DNA from: Eunapius fragilis
Lineage: Eukaryota; Porifera; Demospongiae; Spongillida; Spongillidae
DNA length: 64,000 nt
Direction of reading: 5' to 3'
Assembly (NCBI GenBank): GCA_963681505.1
Contig: OY811975.1
Coordinates: 6,439,490-6,503,489, forward strand
Shown one piece after another: positions 1-12,289 of this stretch (position 1 is its first letter; every line of letters starts with the position of its first letter). The position numbers were made by a program, and so were the translations under genes. The notes under the pieces are model-generated. The model saw nothing but the letters and a program-made list of their open reading frames with translations. It was not told the origin of the DNA and made no database searches.

Positions 1-2695
1 TACCTTCGACCAGGTGTGTCAATTAAATCATCCAACATTGCGTTTTATTCCGGCTAAAGCCAGGCTAGCTTTTCAACAGCTTTGTCATCTGCTTTAAGAG
101 GTGTTCTCCAGAGGAATTCAGAAGAGGCATGGTTGAAGCTATTCATGCTTCCAAAGTGTGTCCTCCCCTCCCTGAAGCACAAAGGGGTTCACAATCCGCA
201 CACATCCATAGAGTCTCTTTGCAACATGTGGTTGAGAAATGACTTGGCGACCCTTTGGGCAATGGCAAAAACTCGTGCAAGCAGCCACAACACTACAGAT
301 GAAGTTCAGTCACAAAAGAGTTACAGAAAGGTGATTAATTCTGCCATCTCCCTTGGCCGTTCAGGAATGATGGGTAAAGCCTGCCAAATGCTTCTATCCA
401 GTGGTGTTGCACCAAATACTGACACAACATGGCAACTGCTGAAGGACAAGCATCCATCCTGTCCACCTCCAGTGGCTCCAAATGTCACTTCTGATCCCAT
501 AACACTCAGTCCTGCCTTTGCCATCCTTCCGATTCTTAGATCCTTTCCAAAAGGCACATCCACTGGCCCCTCAGGACTCTCTGTTCAACACCTGCTTGAT
601 GTTGCTTCTATCCCTCTTCACACACCAATTGTTTCCTCCCTGAAGGAAGTTGTGAACCTCCTGGCCTCTGGAAAGGTCCCTCCACTTGTGTCAACTTTCA
701 TGGCTGGGGGCAGACTGATTGCTTTAAACAAAAATAAGGAAGGTTTCCCACCAGATGTTAGGCCCATTGCAGTGGGAGAAACGCTGCGTAGGCTGACAGG
801 GAAATGCATATGTGCTATCCTAAAGGTTAGGGTGTCGTCTTTCTTCCAACCATCTCAGTTTGGGGTAGCTTGTAAGGCCGGCACAGAAAAGATGGTGCAC
901 AGATTAAGGAAATGCATTGAAGACAACTGGCTCAGTGGCGACTTTGTAGTATTTAAGGTGGACTTGTCAAATGCCTTTAATGCGGTATCCAGGCAGGCAG
1001 TCATAGATGAGTGTGCAACTTTTTTCCCTGAGCTTTTGCCATGGGTCTCATGGTGCTATGGATCACATACTTGGTTGTGGCACCCTATGGGTAAGATTAG
1101 TTCACAATCAGGAGTACAGCAGGGTGATCCTCTAGGCCCAATGCTGTTTGCTCTGGTCCTTCATAAGCTTGTGACTAGCATAGATGCGGATGATGACTGT
1201 CTCCACCTGCTTCTTGAAGCTTGGTACCTGGATGATGGTGTCCTGGCAGGGGAAAGGTCAGCTGTGCTACGAGCTTTACAACTGATTGAGGAGCTGGGTC
1301 CACACTTGGGGCTTAACTTAAACTTTTCAAAGTGTGAAGTGTTTAGTAGGAGGGGCAACTCCCTATTTCCACCAGTAGTGAAATCATCATTGTCCCCAAC
1401 CTGGTCATTCTTGGGGTGCCAATTGGGGACTTTGTACACTGTGCTCGATTTATAGCGGAAAAGTGCGCGATTTCCAAGGTTTTGCTTAAAGCATTGGTAG
1501 ATGTCTCTGTGGTTGACCTCCATGTGGCCTTCTCACTTCTCCGCATGTGTGGAAGCTACTGTAAGTTAGTACACCTAACTAGAGCAACACTGCCTAGCCT
1601 CTGCGCTGATTCTCTTAAGTCCTTCGATGAAGACATAAGGCTTTGTTTTACTTCTTGCCTTGCTGTGGATGTCCCCGATTCTCACTGGCAGCAAGCGCAG
1701 CTCAGCCCACGTTTTGGTGGTCTAGGCTTTCGTTCCCTTGCACTCCACTCCTCTGCTGCTTTCATCTCTTCCCTTGCTTCTTCAGAGTTGTGTAGCCCGG
1801 ATGACATCCACATGCATCAGGCAGTCACTCGCTTTAATGCCCAGGTCTCCCCACAGGATTCAATCACAGTAGGGACTATCTTAGCTTCTCCTCCTCTGCA
1901 GAGAGCTTTGTCGAAGACGTTGGATGACCATATATTCCAGTCCTTGCTATCCTCCTCTTCTCCAGTGAACAAGGCTCGAATCCTTTCTGTCTCTGCCCCT
2001 CATGCAGGTTCTTGGATATCTGTAGTTCCTTCCACTGGCTTGGACCTGCACCTTGACAATGCTGAGTGTCAGGTTGCCCTTAGATGGTGGCTGGGTCTTG
2101 ACACCTCAGGAGGTTCCACTTGCCCTTTTTGCCCTGGCACTGCCCTGGACCCACTAGGTCACCATGCAGCCACTTGCAGACATGGTGGGAATGTGGTTTC
2201 ACGGCATAATCATTTGCGTGACATTTTTGCAGACTTCTGTCGCCGGGCCCACCTTTCTGTTAAGGTGGAAGTGGGATATGGCGTATCTAGGGACCATATT
2301 AACTCTCGGCCTGCAGACATTCTAGTTCAAAGTTGGGACAGAGGAAAGCCAGCAGCCTTTGATGTCACAGTTGCCTCACCTCTCACTCCTGCTGTCCTGA
2401 ACGAAGCTAGCACTTCTGCAGGGGCAGCAGCCTACGGGGCAGAAAATAGAAAACATGCCACTAATGACACAAGGTGCCAGGAGTTGGGGTGGATGTGTAT
2501 TCCCCTGGCAGTTGAATTGTATGGAAACTGGGGGAAGAAGCACAGTGCGTATTTTCACGTTTGGCATCCTTACTTGCTGTCAGCCAGTCCAGTTTCAAAC
2601 CTAAAATGGTTGCTGAAATTTATGGACGCCTCAACCTGTCACTGGTGAGGTCTGTGGCAAGGGCCATCATGGGAAGGGAGTTAGCTCATGAATAG
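1..2695 (+). pseudogene. Frameshifted RT-endonuclease polyprotein
   Basis: Seen: an open stretch 82-1455 holds reverse transcriptase motifs, including FKVDLSNAFNAVS, SGVQQGDPLGP and the catalytic YLDDG (about 1222-1236; LINEs more often have FADD). A one-base shift near 1395-1416 moves the frame to 1416-2590. That part carries a zinc motif CPFC-x8-HH-x4-C (about 2130-2175), then RHNHLRDIF, RPADIL and DVTV, which matches the CCHC plus PD-(D/E)XK endonuclease order of R2/CRE-type elements. Another shift near 2590-2610 is needed to read the last 30 residues (EIYGRLNLSLVRS, ending GRELAHE). A shift near position 80 links the start to upstream sequence. The order of domains is known for endonuclease-type non-LTR elements; assignment to a named clade is not possible by eye. 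Protein production from this copy is unlikely. Confidence 0.8.
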
Positions 2696-2765
2696 ACTTT
2701 TTGTTTAGTTTACAATAGTGTAGTGTATTGTAGTTAGTTTTTTTGTTCTTGTGAGTGGTGTACTA

Positions 2766-2790
2766 TTTCAATAATAATTATTATTATAAT
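2766..2790 (+). repeat. AAT/ATT-rich 3' tail
   Basis: Short run of AATAAT/ATTATT units directly downstream of the retroelement coding end; probably its 3' tail. Confidence 0.5.
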
Positions 2791-2840
2791 CTCTACAAAT
2801 CACTTTTAAAGTACACATTTAATAAAGTACACTTTTATAT

Positions 2841-3305
2841 CTACAAATCAGTTTCTTTAAATTCGTTCGCAAATACTTGTCTCCTATGTTCGTTGTCTGC
2901 AATGAACTCGTTAGCTACGTCAACCAAATTGAATTTATCTGTGTGATCGCTGTGCACATGTAATACCATAAGGTGATTGAGCCGCTGCTGTGACATTGTT
3001 GATCGCAGGTAACTCTTGATTCGTCGTACAGCACTGAACGATCGCTCACTTTCAGCATCAGTAGCAGGCATTACAAGTAGTAGATTGACCAATTTCGTGA
3101 CCTGCGACAGAAGCTCCAATTGACCAGAACTACTGGTTTGGAAGAATTCGAAGACATCTCAGGGTAGTTAAAAACAGCTGGTAGGTTATTCAATTTAAAG
3201 TAATTAAGCGTAAGTATGTAATTGTGATTAATTAATATTTATAAATGTACCCGTAAAAAGTGGAGCGGCCATAGCCGCCCCAGCCGCCCCGGCTCCGGCG
3301 GCCCT
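2841..3305 (-). pseudogene. hAT transposase C-terminal remnant with one terminal inverted repeat
   Basis: Minus-strand reading from 3119 to 2841 gives the hAT dimerisation region: LLVMPATDAESERSFSAVRR, then LRSTMSQQRLNHLMVLHVH and a DKFNL...NEF end. The same block closes the intact transposase at 25608-28031. Only about 92 residues remain. At 3283-3306 a GC-rich sequence ending GGCGGCCCTG reads, on the minus strand, CAGGGCCGCCGGAGCC, which has the CAGGG start typical of hAT ends. The copy therefore looks like an internally deleted element whose 5' end is near 3306; its other end was not found. Confidence 0.7.
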
Positions 3306-3306
3306 G

Positions 3307-3600
3307 GTCCGTTTTAGGCCCGATACGAAAAGCGGGGGGGGTGCTGTCCGCTTTAGGCCCGATACGAAAAGCGGGGGAGGGGGGGGGGGGGGGGGGGGGG
3401 GGCGCGCTGCTTGCCGTACGATGATTCATATCTTCGTTTGTGCGCGCGCGCGTGATAGGTGCGGGGGGGGGGGGGGGGGGGGGCGGCAATTGGTGCCAGA
3501 GGGCGGCATTTTATATGAATGGGGGGGGGGGGGGGGGCGGCCGCACTCCCCCCCCCCCCCCCCCCCCCCCCCCCAAGCCTATGCTGTATCCGGGGCTGGT
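3307..3600. repeat. Cluster of long G and C homopolymer runs
   Basis: Five tracts of roughly 10-30 G or C lie at about 3334-3341, 3376-3402, 3465-3483, 3521-3537 and 3548-3574. Two copies of a short unit containing TTTAGGCCCGATACGAAAAG (about 3313 and 3352) precede them. Apparent reading frames here are poly-Pro/poly-Gly artefacts. Lengths of such tracts are unreliable in assemblies. Confidence 0.75.
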
Positions 3601-3659
3601 AGTGTTAGCAGCTTTACAGGTCTGAATACGAAGACAAGATGGAGTATCACAGAGGCGTG

Positions 3660-4242
3660 GCGAAACCTTTAATTAACAATTCAATAATATTGTACATAAC
3701 TGTACTGTTCGTGTACCAATTTAATATATGGTCGTTAATATAATACGCGCCTAGTGTAGGGCCCAACATGGATCTAACATTTGGCCCAATGGGGTAGGAA
3801 AAACGTTACTTTGCTGTCATTAGCAACGTGTCTGTCACGCTCGCATTACACGCTTTCAACGACAACTGATCATGAACGTCGAGTAAATTTAGCACATCTA
3901 AACAGTGAATTTAATTACGGGGTTTGCTACGGAGTCTAAAAGTTCTAGATTAACATGTAGCTATTTTTCTGAGAACTTTTAAAAACTAGCCGCGCTACTG
4001 AACAGATCTATAGCTACATGGGGAGTTGGCATGACCGAAAGCCAAGTATATTAATGTGGTTTGAGGACCAGACCGATGGTCCAGTCATTTATGTGTCTGG
4101 GTGACCGTATATGACCGGATTGTTCCTTTACGGTTAGCCGTCATATTTCTGACAGTTACCCTCTGAATCCTTCCATGCTGATCATGCATGATCCTGCCGG
4201 AAAAGAAAGCGATCAATTAGAAAAGAGAACGCAGCCGCGGTG
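3660..4242. other. Upstream region of the lipid-transfer gene, no gene seen
   Basis: About 580 bp without convincing coding sequence on either strand. It separates the poly-G cluster from the TATA box of the next gene and probably contains its promoter. Confidence 0.5.
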
Positions 4243-4248
4243 TATAAA
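4243..4248 (+). promoter_or_regulatory. TATA box of lipid-transfer-protein gene
   Basis: TATAAA lies 52 bp upstream of the proposed start codon at 4295, so transcription could start near 4270-4275 with a very short leader. The spacing is typical of metazoan core promoters, but no initiator element was verified. Confidence 0.5.
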
Positions 4249-4294
4249 ATGCACGAACAAACTAATTCATTCCATTTCTCAGGTTCATCTTGGC

Positions 4295-7200
4295 ATGACG
4301 TTTATTGGGTTACTTTGTGGATTATTGCTAATCCATTCTGCAGCGACAGAAGTACGGCGATATATCCCAACAGCAAGATGCCTGGTAGGTTTTACAAATA
4401 GCATATTAATTTGCGTGTTGTACAGTGCAAAGAATATCTACACGCATTTGTGCAGGTAGTAGTATAGCATATAGATATAGAACGAAGAGTCCAATATCAC
4501 CATGCAGGTTGCCGCATCGCTATTATCTATCATGCAGATATGGCAGTGTGTTTTTCATATATAAATCCACAGGCAATGCTTTGTATCAATAAAACCTATT
4601 CGTTGTGACAAAATTGATGTGCTCGAACACAGCTCGAGGCGCCCGCATGCAAATGCACATCGCGGGAATAAGGGGCCAACAATATGTATATTGTATATGT
4701 CTATGTAAACGTGCCGACATATATGCAATATTAAAGAACATCAGTAATATCAGTATAGATATAACTAAACTTGGAGTGTCATAGTCGATCACCATTTTAC
4801 CCTCTAGTTGAGAAAGAATGTTTGTTTTTATTATAGGACAACGAAATACAATAGCTGTTGTGGTTACACTTTTAGTGCTAGTTGCATTTACTGTTATAAA
4901 CACTTTGACTAATCAGCAAACACCATTAGGAAAGAAATTAACAACTTCCTTTCCTTATTATGGTCATCGTGCATGTCTCTTATATGTTATTGTATGCGTG
5001 TCTCTTTGTAGAAGAAAACAAGTAGTTATCGGACTGCAGTATGACTAATGCCACAAGAAAACCGTTGTAGGGACAATTAAGAATTGTATCACCCTTGTTT
5101 TCGCTTTCGAAAGATAACAACCGGCGAACAGTTTCATGCACGCGTTGCTTCCTGTGCCAATTAATCTATAACAGAGCAAGGACACAGTGCTCGCCCCTCG
5201 TTCCCGTGCATGTACTAGCTAAGTCCCATTTTCCTCCTATAATAGATCCTCGTCTTAGTATACTGACTTTCGGTCTCGTATAGTACTGTTTTGAAGAAGT
5301 CATTTGCGTGATTCGGGGTGCAATTTTTTTAGTATAATAATCTTGAATATGTCAATTTGCATGGGAACCATGCAGATTGACGAATATGTACATATATATA
5401 TATATAACCAATGAAAGCGAGTTGGGTAGTACTTCATTGCTATATTGGACTCAACAAAACAAAAAACCTAAGCCATACTTCTACATGTACTATATAGGTT
5501 TCCCGCCATATAATAAGCCATCTATATCACTTTCAATTGCAAATTTGCAAGGATCAGCGATTTCTCGAATATAAAAAAAAAACGTAGCAGACTAATACGT
5601 TTTTAGAGGCAGCGACCAAACCTGAACTAGAATGCAGTATCACGAAAATATTGTCCACGCTCCGCATGTGGGCCTTTCTATAGATCTATAATGGAGATTG
5701 CTAACAGCAGCAAATTATGTACCATGTGTCCTCCCAGGAATACATTTGTCCACTGCGGTGTATTAGAGATTAATTTATTCACGTTCTGCCAGTTTAACAT
5801 CCCTTTTGCATTTAATTTGACGGTACATGCTCGTAGTACAAGTCCTTTGGAGCTTGGCCTGAAATCTTCAAGCTCTACTTTATTTCTCTGGTCCGGCCAA
5901 GACAGAGCGCCATTTGATCGAGATTACTATAAGTGCGTAACTCATGCTTGGGACCAGAGAAAAATAATTACAGCTTGGGAATTTCGGGCCAAGTTCCAAA
6001 GGACCGGTACAATGAGCATGCACCTTCAAATGTAAAAGCAGGGCTGCCGCGATATCTTGCATTGGTCATATCGCGATATACGAATGTACATAGAATGACG
6101 GAAGAATGGATGGAAATAGACTGAAAGCTACGAAAAGTAATTCAGCAGGTGCGACTAGTGTTCGCTCTTACACGCTTGGGTTATCGACCCCCATCGAACC
6201 CATCAAAATAAAAATGGCTGTTATTTAAATGGGGTGGGGGTGGGGGGGGGGGGGGGGGGATAAAATGGGCAATCCGCCAAAATACATTTAATTTACACAG
6301 CCGTTCTGGAAAGTTTCTTTACTGATTAAAATAACTCAAGCCATGGAAAGCCAGTTTGGCAACATAAGGGAAATAGAATCACCACTCTATACGTTGTCTT
6401 AATATATTTACAATTCCGCACACACGGTTTATGTGTTGGTTCTTTTTTCGCCGCCACAACAACGCAGACGTAAAAAGTGGGAGATTATTATCAAATAATT
6501 GCTCGAGAAATACAAAACGTGATATTTTACTCATATCGCTATATAGGCAAAACACCATATCGCGGCAATACTGTGTAAAAGCAAAACCTTGAGGAAAAAG
6601 AATTGCACCAGCAATTTCTCAGATCAGATAAAGCTTAGAATGAAAACAATGCATTTGAAAATGCTGCTATATAATCCATGCTGAACGCACACTATTATAA
6701 TAATACATCCATGCAATCGGTGTATTGACTAAATAACGGTCCGCATGCTCGCATAGATTGCGTTCTTGACGTTCCATTGTCACAGCCACTGTATTAAAAC
6801 GTTAAGTGAATACGAAAACGTTGTAGATAAATGCATGTAGTTCTCATTGTAATTGTAATTGATTGCTTTGTATGTAGGACAACGAAAGATGCCATTACAA
6901 GTATGAAACTACTCAAATAAGCAAGATCAGTGGTGTCACATCAACGTTGGGCGCCAAAGCTAACGTAGAAATATCTTGCAACACAGGTGAGCAGACAATC
7001 ATGATACGTTCTGTGTTTTTCTACACGATGTTGTTATTCTGACATTCAGTTGGCGTTTACGATTCTAAAGAAGCTACTCAATTTTGTATGAGTGTGCAAG
7101 ATCCAGTCATTTCTACACCTGAAGTGTCTGAAAGGCAGGCCCCTATGTACTAAGTGTATGTTGATATAGAATGCAATCATGTTTCAATGCCCGGCCCAAA

Positions 7201-10200
7201 ATTGGGAGCTGGTAATGTTAACATGATGTCCATACATATAACTTTCAGTAGTTCTTGGGCTTAGATGAATAATTTTTTATCCATAGTACATGCTGACTTA
7301 TATGGCAGTCATTAAATGTACAAATGTATCTCAATTGACTGTACTGCATTTCCGAAATTTCAAATTTTTGATTTTATTGCATTAAATACGATAAGTGAAT
7401 TAATAATGAGTCCATCAATGCATGGTGGTATCGAGAAAAGTGTTGTACAACAAGATTATTCCTTCTTGAGCCTCTGAGAAAGTTATACTATAAAAAAAAC
7501 CATGCTCTGCTATAAAAAAAAATTTCTCACTGCCATTTGGATTTTTAGCTGCTAAAGATATAGACATGATGCATTGATTGGCATGGCTTTATAACTTTTA
7601 AAAATGGATATTATCATTCATTTTGCTTCAATAATACAATTTGTTGTGTTCAAGTTCAGAATTTTGATACGTGGTACTTTTCAGCTCCTAACCTCATCTA
7701 GTAACTTCAGAGTGTTCATAAAACAGAAAAGTACCCCTATTTGCAGCTTGTATCAGTACTATTACATGTTTGTTGCGCGATTAATGTTAAATATTCTATA
7801 GATAAAAAATAAACCGATCTGTATAACCAGATGTGGATAATATTAATTTTATAAATAAATCAGTGATATGTAAACTCCACATAGCATGGATGATGTCACA
7901 TATACAGCAATCAAGTCACTAAGTGGACCATTTTGCTTTGTTCAAACTAATGAAGGCAAAATAGTGTCAGTGCAATACAACCCTTCTGAACTGACTGCCG
8001 TTGTGAACTTCAAAAAAGCCATAGCATCAGCATTTCAAGCAAATTTTAAAAGGACATCAGAAGAAGTGGAGGAAGATACTCAGTCACGACATGTGTCATA
8101 CTATAGGTAACATTTGATGCATGTTAGTAGCAGAAATGACTGCATGTTCAACTTAACAGATATGAATCAAAAACTGATGACCATCTTGTGATGCATCGTT
8201 CTGTGGGGACTGACGATATCATACAGTTTGCAACCAATTCGCAAGATTCAAACCATATTGCTGTTCAGAAGACAGAAGATGTTGAATATTATAAACAAAG
8301 GCTGCATAGTTCAAGTGGAACAACTACAGTTTCTGCTACTGGACCTGTTGAGCAACAATTATTTCATGACTACTACTATGGGGAAATTGATGGATTTGGC
8401 AAAGTACTTTCAAAGCGCCGCCCCCATGAAACCAATGACAATGAGTTTGGGACAGCCGAATTTGGAGGAAAAGGACACTTCTCCATGAAACTGCAATATT
8501 GCGCACAAAACAGCACCAAAACTAAAGAAATTATTGAAGCTCAATATAGAGATGACATTGTATTGGCTCAGATAAATGGTACGTAGATGTTACCTAGAAA
8601 ACATATACAATATTATCAGAATTCTATGTCTTCAGAAGGAAACACTAAGAGCATAACAGTGTATCCAATGAGCACATATAATATAGAGAAAAATTTGGCA
8701 CTTCTCCATCAAAATATGTCCAACAATGAGATCCGTAAGAAAATAGTTTTACACATGCAAATAATATGTAGGTACCTCAATTACATCATAATAGGCTTAA
8801 AATTAAAACACCAGCTTCAACTTGAGTCAGAAAATGGTATCCCATCAGGTGATAAGAAAGGACTTTCCAGCATATTAAAGTATATATCAAAGGTAATTTT
8901 ACTTTTTGCAAAAAAAACTTGACACATGTTATTCCTTTACAGCTATCATTGTCCAGGGAATTGGAGGATATTGAAATGAGAGTTCTTCTTTATTCACTCC
9001 TCAGTACAGAAGGAAGTCGTACTGCTCAGAAGGTTGTACTGATAATTTGCGTAATTTTATCCACGTCTTGCATTTAGCATTTGATATTTATTATAACTAA
9101 AGTTTTGCTTGCACTAGGGACTGGTTTTAAATACATGCATGGACAAAATAAAAACAACTAAGATTACTTTATGTTATTAGACTATCATAGATTAAATGAA
9201 GCGTTTAGTAACGTTGGTAGCTCTCAAGTTTTGGTAACTATTAGGTTTTGCTAATTCTAATTATTTACAAAAATTTTTAATAATCTACTGCATATTATGC
9301 ACCCTGATGAGTGTATTGAAACTCATTAGGTTAAACTTTCATTGAGTTACCTTTTCTTAGTAAAGTCTATAACATAGACATGCAAACTGGAAGAAATGAT
9401 TAGGATTGATTTCAATGTTGTAGAGTAAGCACTGAAATGTTGATTCAAATTATCTGTCAGCCAGTCTTTATATGCTCACATAAAACATCTGCAAAGACGT
9501 AAGGACATACTCTGGTGTGCATCATTTTTTAGCAATTACTTGGGTCTTTACAGATTTGTTGTTTATCCATCATCTTTGCTAATCCCATTGCATTTCACAC
9601 AATATTGTATGTGGTTAATTATGTTTTTAATACTACAGGTACTTCTTCATGCAATTCAAAACACTAAAAATAGAAAGGAACGAAATACTCTTGCTGCACA
9701 AGTGGCCTTCATTCGTAATCCACATTCAGATTCTCTAGCGGAAATTGAACGTTTGGTTATTACAAGCAAAGAATCTAATGATCCTCTACTTCTTTCCTAT
9801 GGAGCTCTGGCTTCTCAACTTTCAGGAGAGGCAAAACAGCAAATAGTCAAGTTTCTGCTCAATTTCCATTCCATAGAGAATAATAACACTACACTCGTTC
9901 ACTTAATTCACGCTTTGGGTAACACTGAATCCAGTGAAATTGGACATTTTATCATAAACTACCTATCACATAGTGATCCAAATATTCAGCTGGCTGCAGT
10001 ATACGCTCTAAGATATATTATGGATTCGACTATCCAAAGTGAATTCATACATATTCTGGAATCGAAAAATTCATCATATTTTTTTGCTGAAGCAGTGATT
10101 CGTGCTTTAATAGCAGAAGCCGAATGGAAGAGCTCACGTACCGTCCAACCAATTAGTACTAAGCTGTTTAAAGCTCTTGTTAATGCTTCATCAGACAATA

Positions 10201-11447
10201 AAATCCTTGTTCAAATGCTATTGCATTATACAACACTGATTGAAGAAATTCCACAGGAATGGCTGGCCATATTGAAACAGAACATACACAAACGAGGCAC
10301 AACCATATGGAACTCAGCTGATCAGTTATACAACTTGGTATTATCAAGAAGTGACCGTGACTATGATATGGAGGCATATCCATGCAACAAAGCCTATCTT
10401 TGGGCAAAATCCATAGGGCTAAATGTTCTAAGGTTAGAAGGTGCCTTTGGTTCATTTGCAGGGTTTGGATGCTCTACACAGCACCCTACAAATTACAAGC
10501 TATTTGCAAGAGGTCTCGTGAGGGGATATGCCTTTAAGTTCTCCAAAACAGCCATAGAAGCATTGCTTTTAAGTGAAAAAAAACCAGGAAGCCAGATGAT
10601 TGAAAACAGAGTGTATTTCAGTATCGTAGGAAAAGTGTTAGCTGACAAAAGTAGTGACATACCAACTTGTAAAACATGGAACTTCCCTCTGTATAGAAGC
10701 CCTGATTACACACTTCTTAAAATTTCAGTACCCATTTTTATATACGTCGGATATCTTACCTTTTCACTTGAATTGAAGACAAGGCTTGGAATTGATGCTA
10801 GCTTAGGTGCTTGTATAACAGATTGTGTATCAGTTAAGGGCAGTCTTGAACCATCAGCAGCCCTAATTGCATCCGCTCAAGCGTCAGCAACAATTTTAGT
10901 AAGTCTGCATTGTATTGTTATTGTAATAACCTTATAAAAATTTACTGATGTTTGCAGGAACTGGTACGTGGAGGTATTGAGCTCAGTGGACAGATTGAAT
11001 ACCGTGTGCATATGTCATTGTTTGGTAATTACCAACTTAAGGACCGAACATCAGAACTTTGTACTGAAGTATCTCATGGATGGCCAAACAACCAAATCAG
11101 TATTAACACTTTTTACCAAATAAGAACAATTAAGTTATGCAGCCAAGGGTTTTTCAAGAAAGTTAAAAAAGGGTTTAAGAAAGTGTTCAAGGGGATATCT
11201 AAGGGTGTTAAAAATGTGGTGAAAGGAATCAAAAATGTGATTAAAAAAATTAAATTGGTAAGTACATTATATATATAAATAGAATGTTTATGTATTACAC
11301 CTGTATTTGCAGCCATGTGGATTTAAGTGGGGGAAAAGAAGAATATGGAAAGCTGCTTCAAAGACATGGAATCTGCAGAAGGCAGGTCCTTATGTTTTGT
11401 GGAGTGCAAACTGCAATCGCTTAAAACAGCAGTGTCCAGCATTTTAG
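4295..11447 (+). CDS. Secreted large lipid transfer protein-like (vitellogenin_N/MTP/apoB superfamily), ten exons
   Basis: Proposed exons: 4295-4384, 6878-6986, 7050-7146, 7885-8106, 8160-8578, 8636-8892, 8943-9032, 9639-10898, 10958-11257, 11313-11447. Each intron is GT-AG, all phases agree, and the lengths add to 992 codons plus stop. Exon 1 encodes a signal peptide (MTFIGLLCGLLLIHSAAT). Residues about 29-37 have the C-x5-C-HYKYE start typical of the vitellogenin N-terminal barrel. FKKAIASAFQANF and EEDTQSRH follow near residues 150-170. Exons 6-8 give an alpha-helical part that includes LLHAIQNT and the LSYGALAS and AVYALRYI repeats. Known: this module binds and transfers lipid in the secretory route (MTP) or builds lipoproteins and yolk. 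Odd: there is no vWD domain, and residues 913-948 carry 14 Lys and no acidic residue, followed by a C-containing end (WSANC...QQC). MTP-like or truncated vitellogenin-like are both possible. Exon 1 (2.5-kb intron) and the weak donor of exon 3 are the least certain parts. Confidence 0.8.
5825..6022. repeat. Imperfect foldback repeat in intron 1 of the lipid-transfer gene
   Basis: Arms at about 5825-5895 and 5948-6022 are imperfect reverse complements: AGTCCTTTGGAGCTTGGCC against GGCCAAGTTCCAAAGGACC, and TTTCTCTGGTCC against GGGACCAGAGAAA. It looks like a hairpin-type non-autonomous element. Apart from this and a G tract at 6233-6259, intron 1 shows nothing clear. Confidence 0.6.
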
Positions 11448-12285
11448 TAACATTATCTCAATGCTGTAACTTATATTCAATAGCTTAGTGTGTGCAGATG
11501 TGTAAGTCTACTAACAAATTGCCATACAATTATATTAGTAATGTTATTAATTTTACATTGTTGGGCACCAGTAGAATGGATAGGAGTCGAATAGATAGGA
11601 AAGGAGAAACATAAGCATATTTGATACATGTAATGTACATGCACAAAGTATACCATGTACATAATTATATCATTATTATACACATCGGGCACTCAAAGAG
11701 TTATATGCAGTGTACATTAATTTCAATCCAATGGTCTGGGTTTTTGTTGATACATGATGCACTACGTCAATTGCTTATGCCTTTTGTGCATGCTGGCATG
11801 GATAATGATGCATACATGCATGCATGCGTATAAGACACATGCAGGTAACGAGCACAAATAAAAATCACCATTGTGACAAACTGCAGACTACTACAGTTGT
11901 TCAAAACTGTATGTGCATATAAGCACATACAGTTTTGAGCAACTGTTCATGTAGTCAGTAGTCTGAACTGTAGTATGAACTGTGTGCTCTCTTTACTTTA
12001 GTAGTCTGTAGTATGTACTTTATGCTTTCTTTCATTCACATATGCATGTGGATGAGAGAGAGCACACAGTGATTCACTTAATTCAAGTTCGCCATAATCA
12101 TCGTCCGTTCCAAAAAAGCAATCAGCTCTTAGAGGCGTGTCAGGTATTGATGCAATTTTATAAAATATCGCTTCAGCGCCGCCTCGAACTCTTGTAATAA
12201 TATAATTTATTAGGTGAAAATCATACAAGAGAATACATGAAGCATACATGATATTTAAACTACTCAGATATACACATTCTATAAA
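11448..12285. other. Intergenic region with one hairpin
   Basis: No coding sequence supported. It contains the hairpin described at 11886-11956 and a second tract (about 11957-12010) with repeated TAGTCTG(A/T)A...CTGTAGTATG words. Confidence 0.5.
11886..11956. ncRNA. 71-bp hairpin, candidate small-RNA precursor or foldback element
   Basis: Two arms (about 11893-11916 and 11923-11946) pair over about 24 bp with one mismatch (ACAGTTGTTCAAAACTG against CAGTTTTGAGCAACTGT), separated by a loop of about 6 nt, with further pairing outside. Size and pairing would suit a small-RNA precursor, but an inverted-repeat transposon remnant is equally possible. Confidence 0.35.
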
Positions 12286-12289
12286 ACTA

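Larger units (their letters stand above)
1..2790 (+). mobile_element. Non-LTR retrotransposon copy with C-terminal restriction-like endonuclease, cut by window edge
   Basis: A reverse-transcriptase element whose 5' end lies outside the window. Its coding part runs to a stop at 2693-2695. The 3' untranslated part ends near an AAT/ATT-rich tail (about 2766-2790), the usual position for the tail of a target-primed non-LTR element. Two further members of the same family are recognisable on the minus strand (12290-12474 and 46870-53550), so it is a multicopy family. No target-site duplication can be judged because the left end is missing. Confidence 0.8.

Noticed and set aside
3232-3672. Proline-rich or glycine-rich small proteins on both strands
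   Set aside because: Produced by G and C homopolymer tracts; overlapping frames on both strands and no splice or start context.
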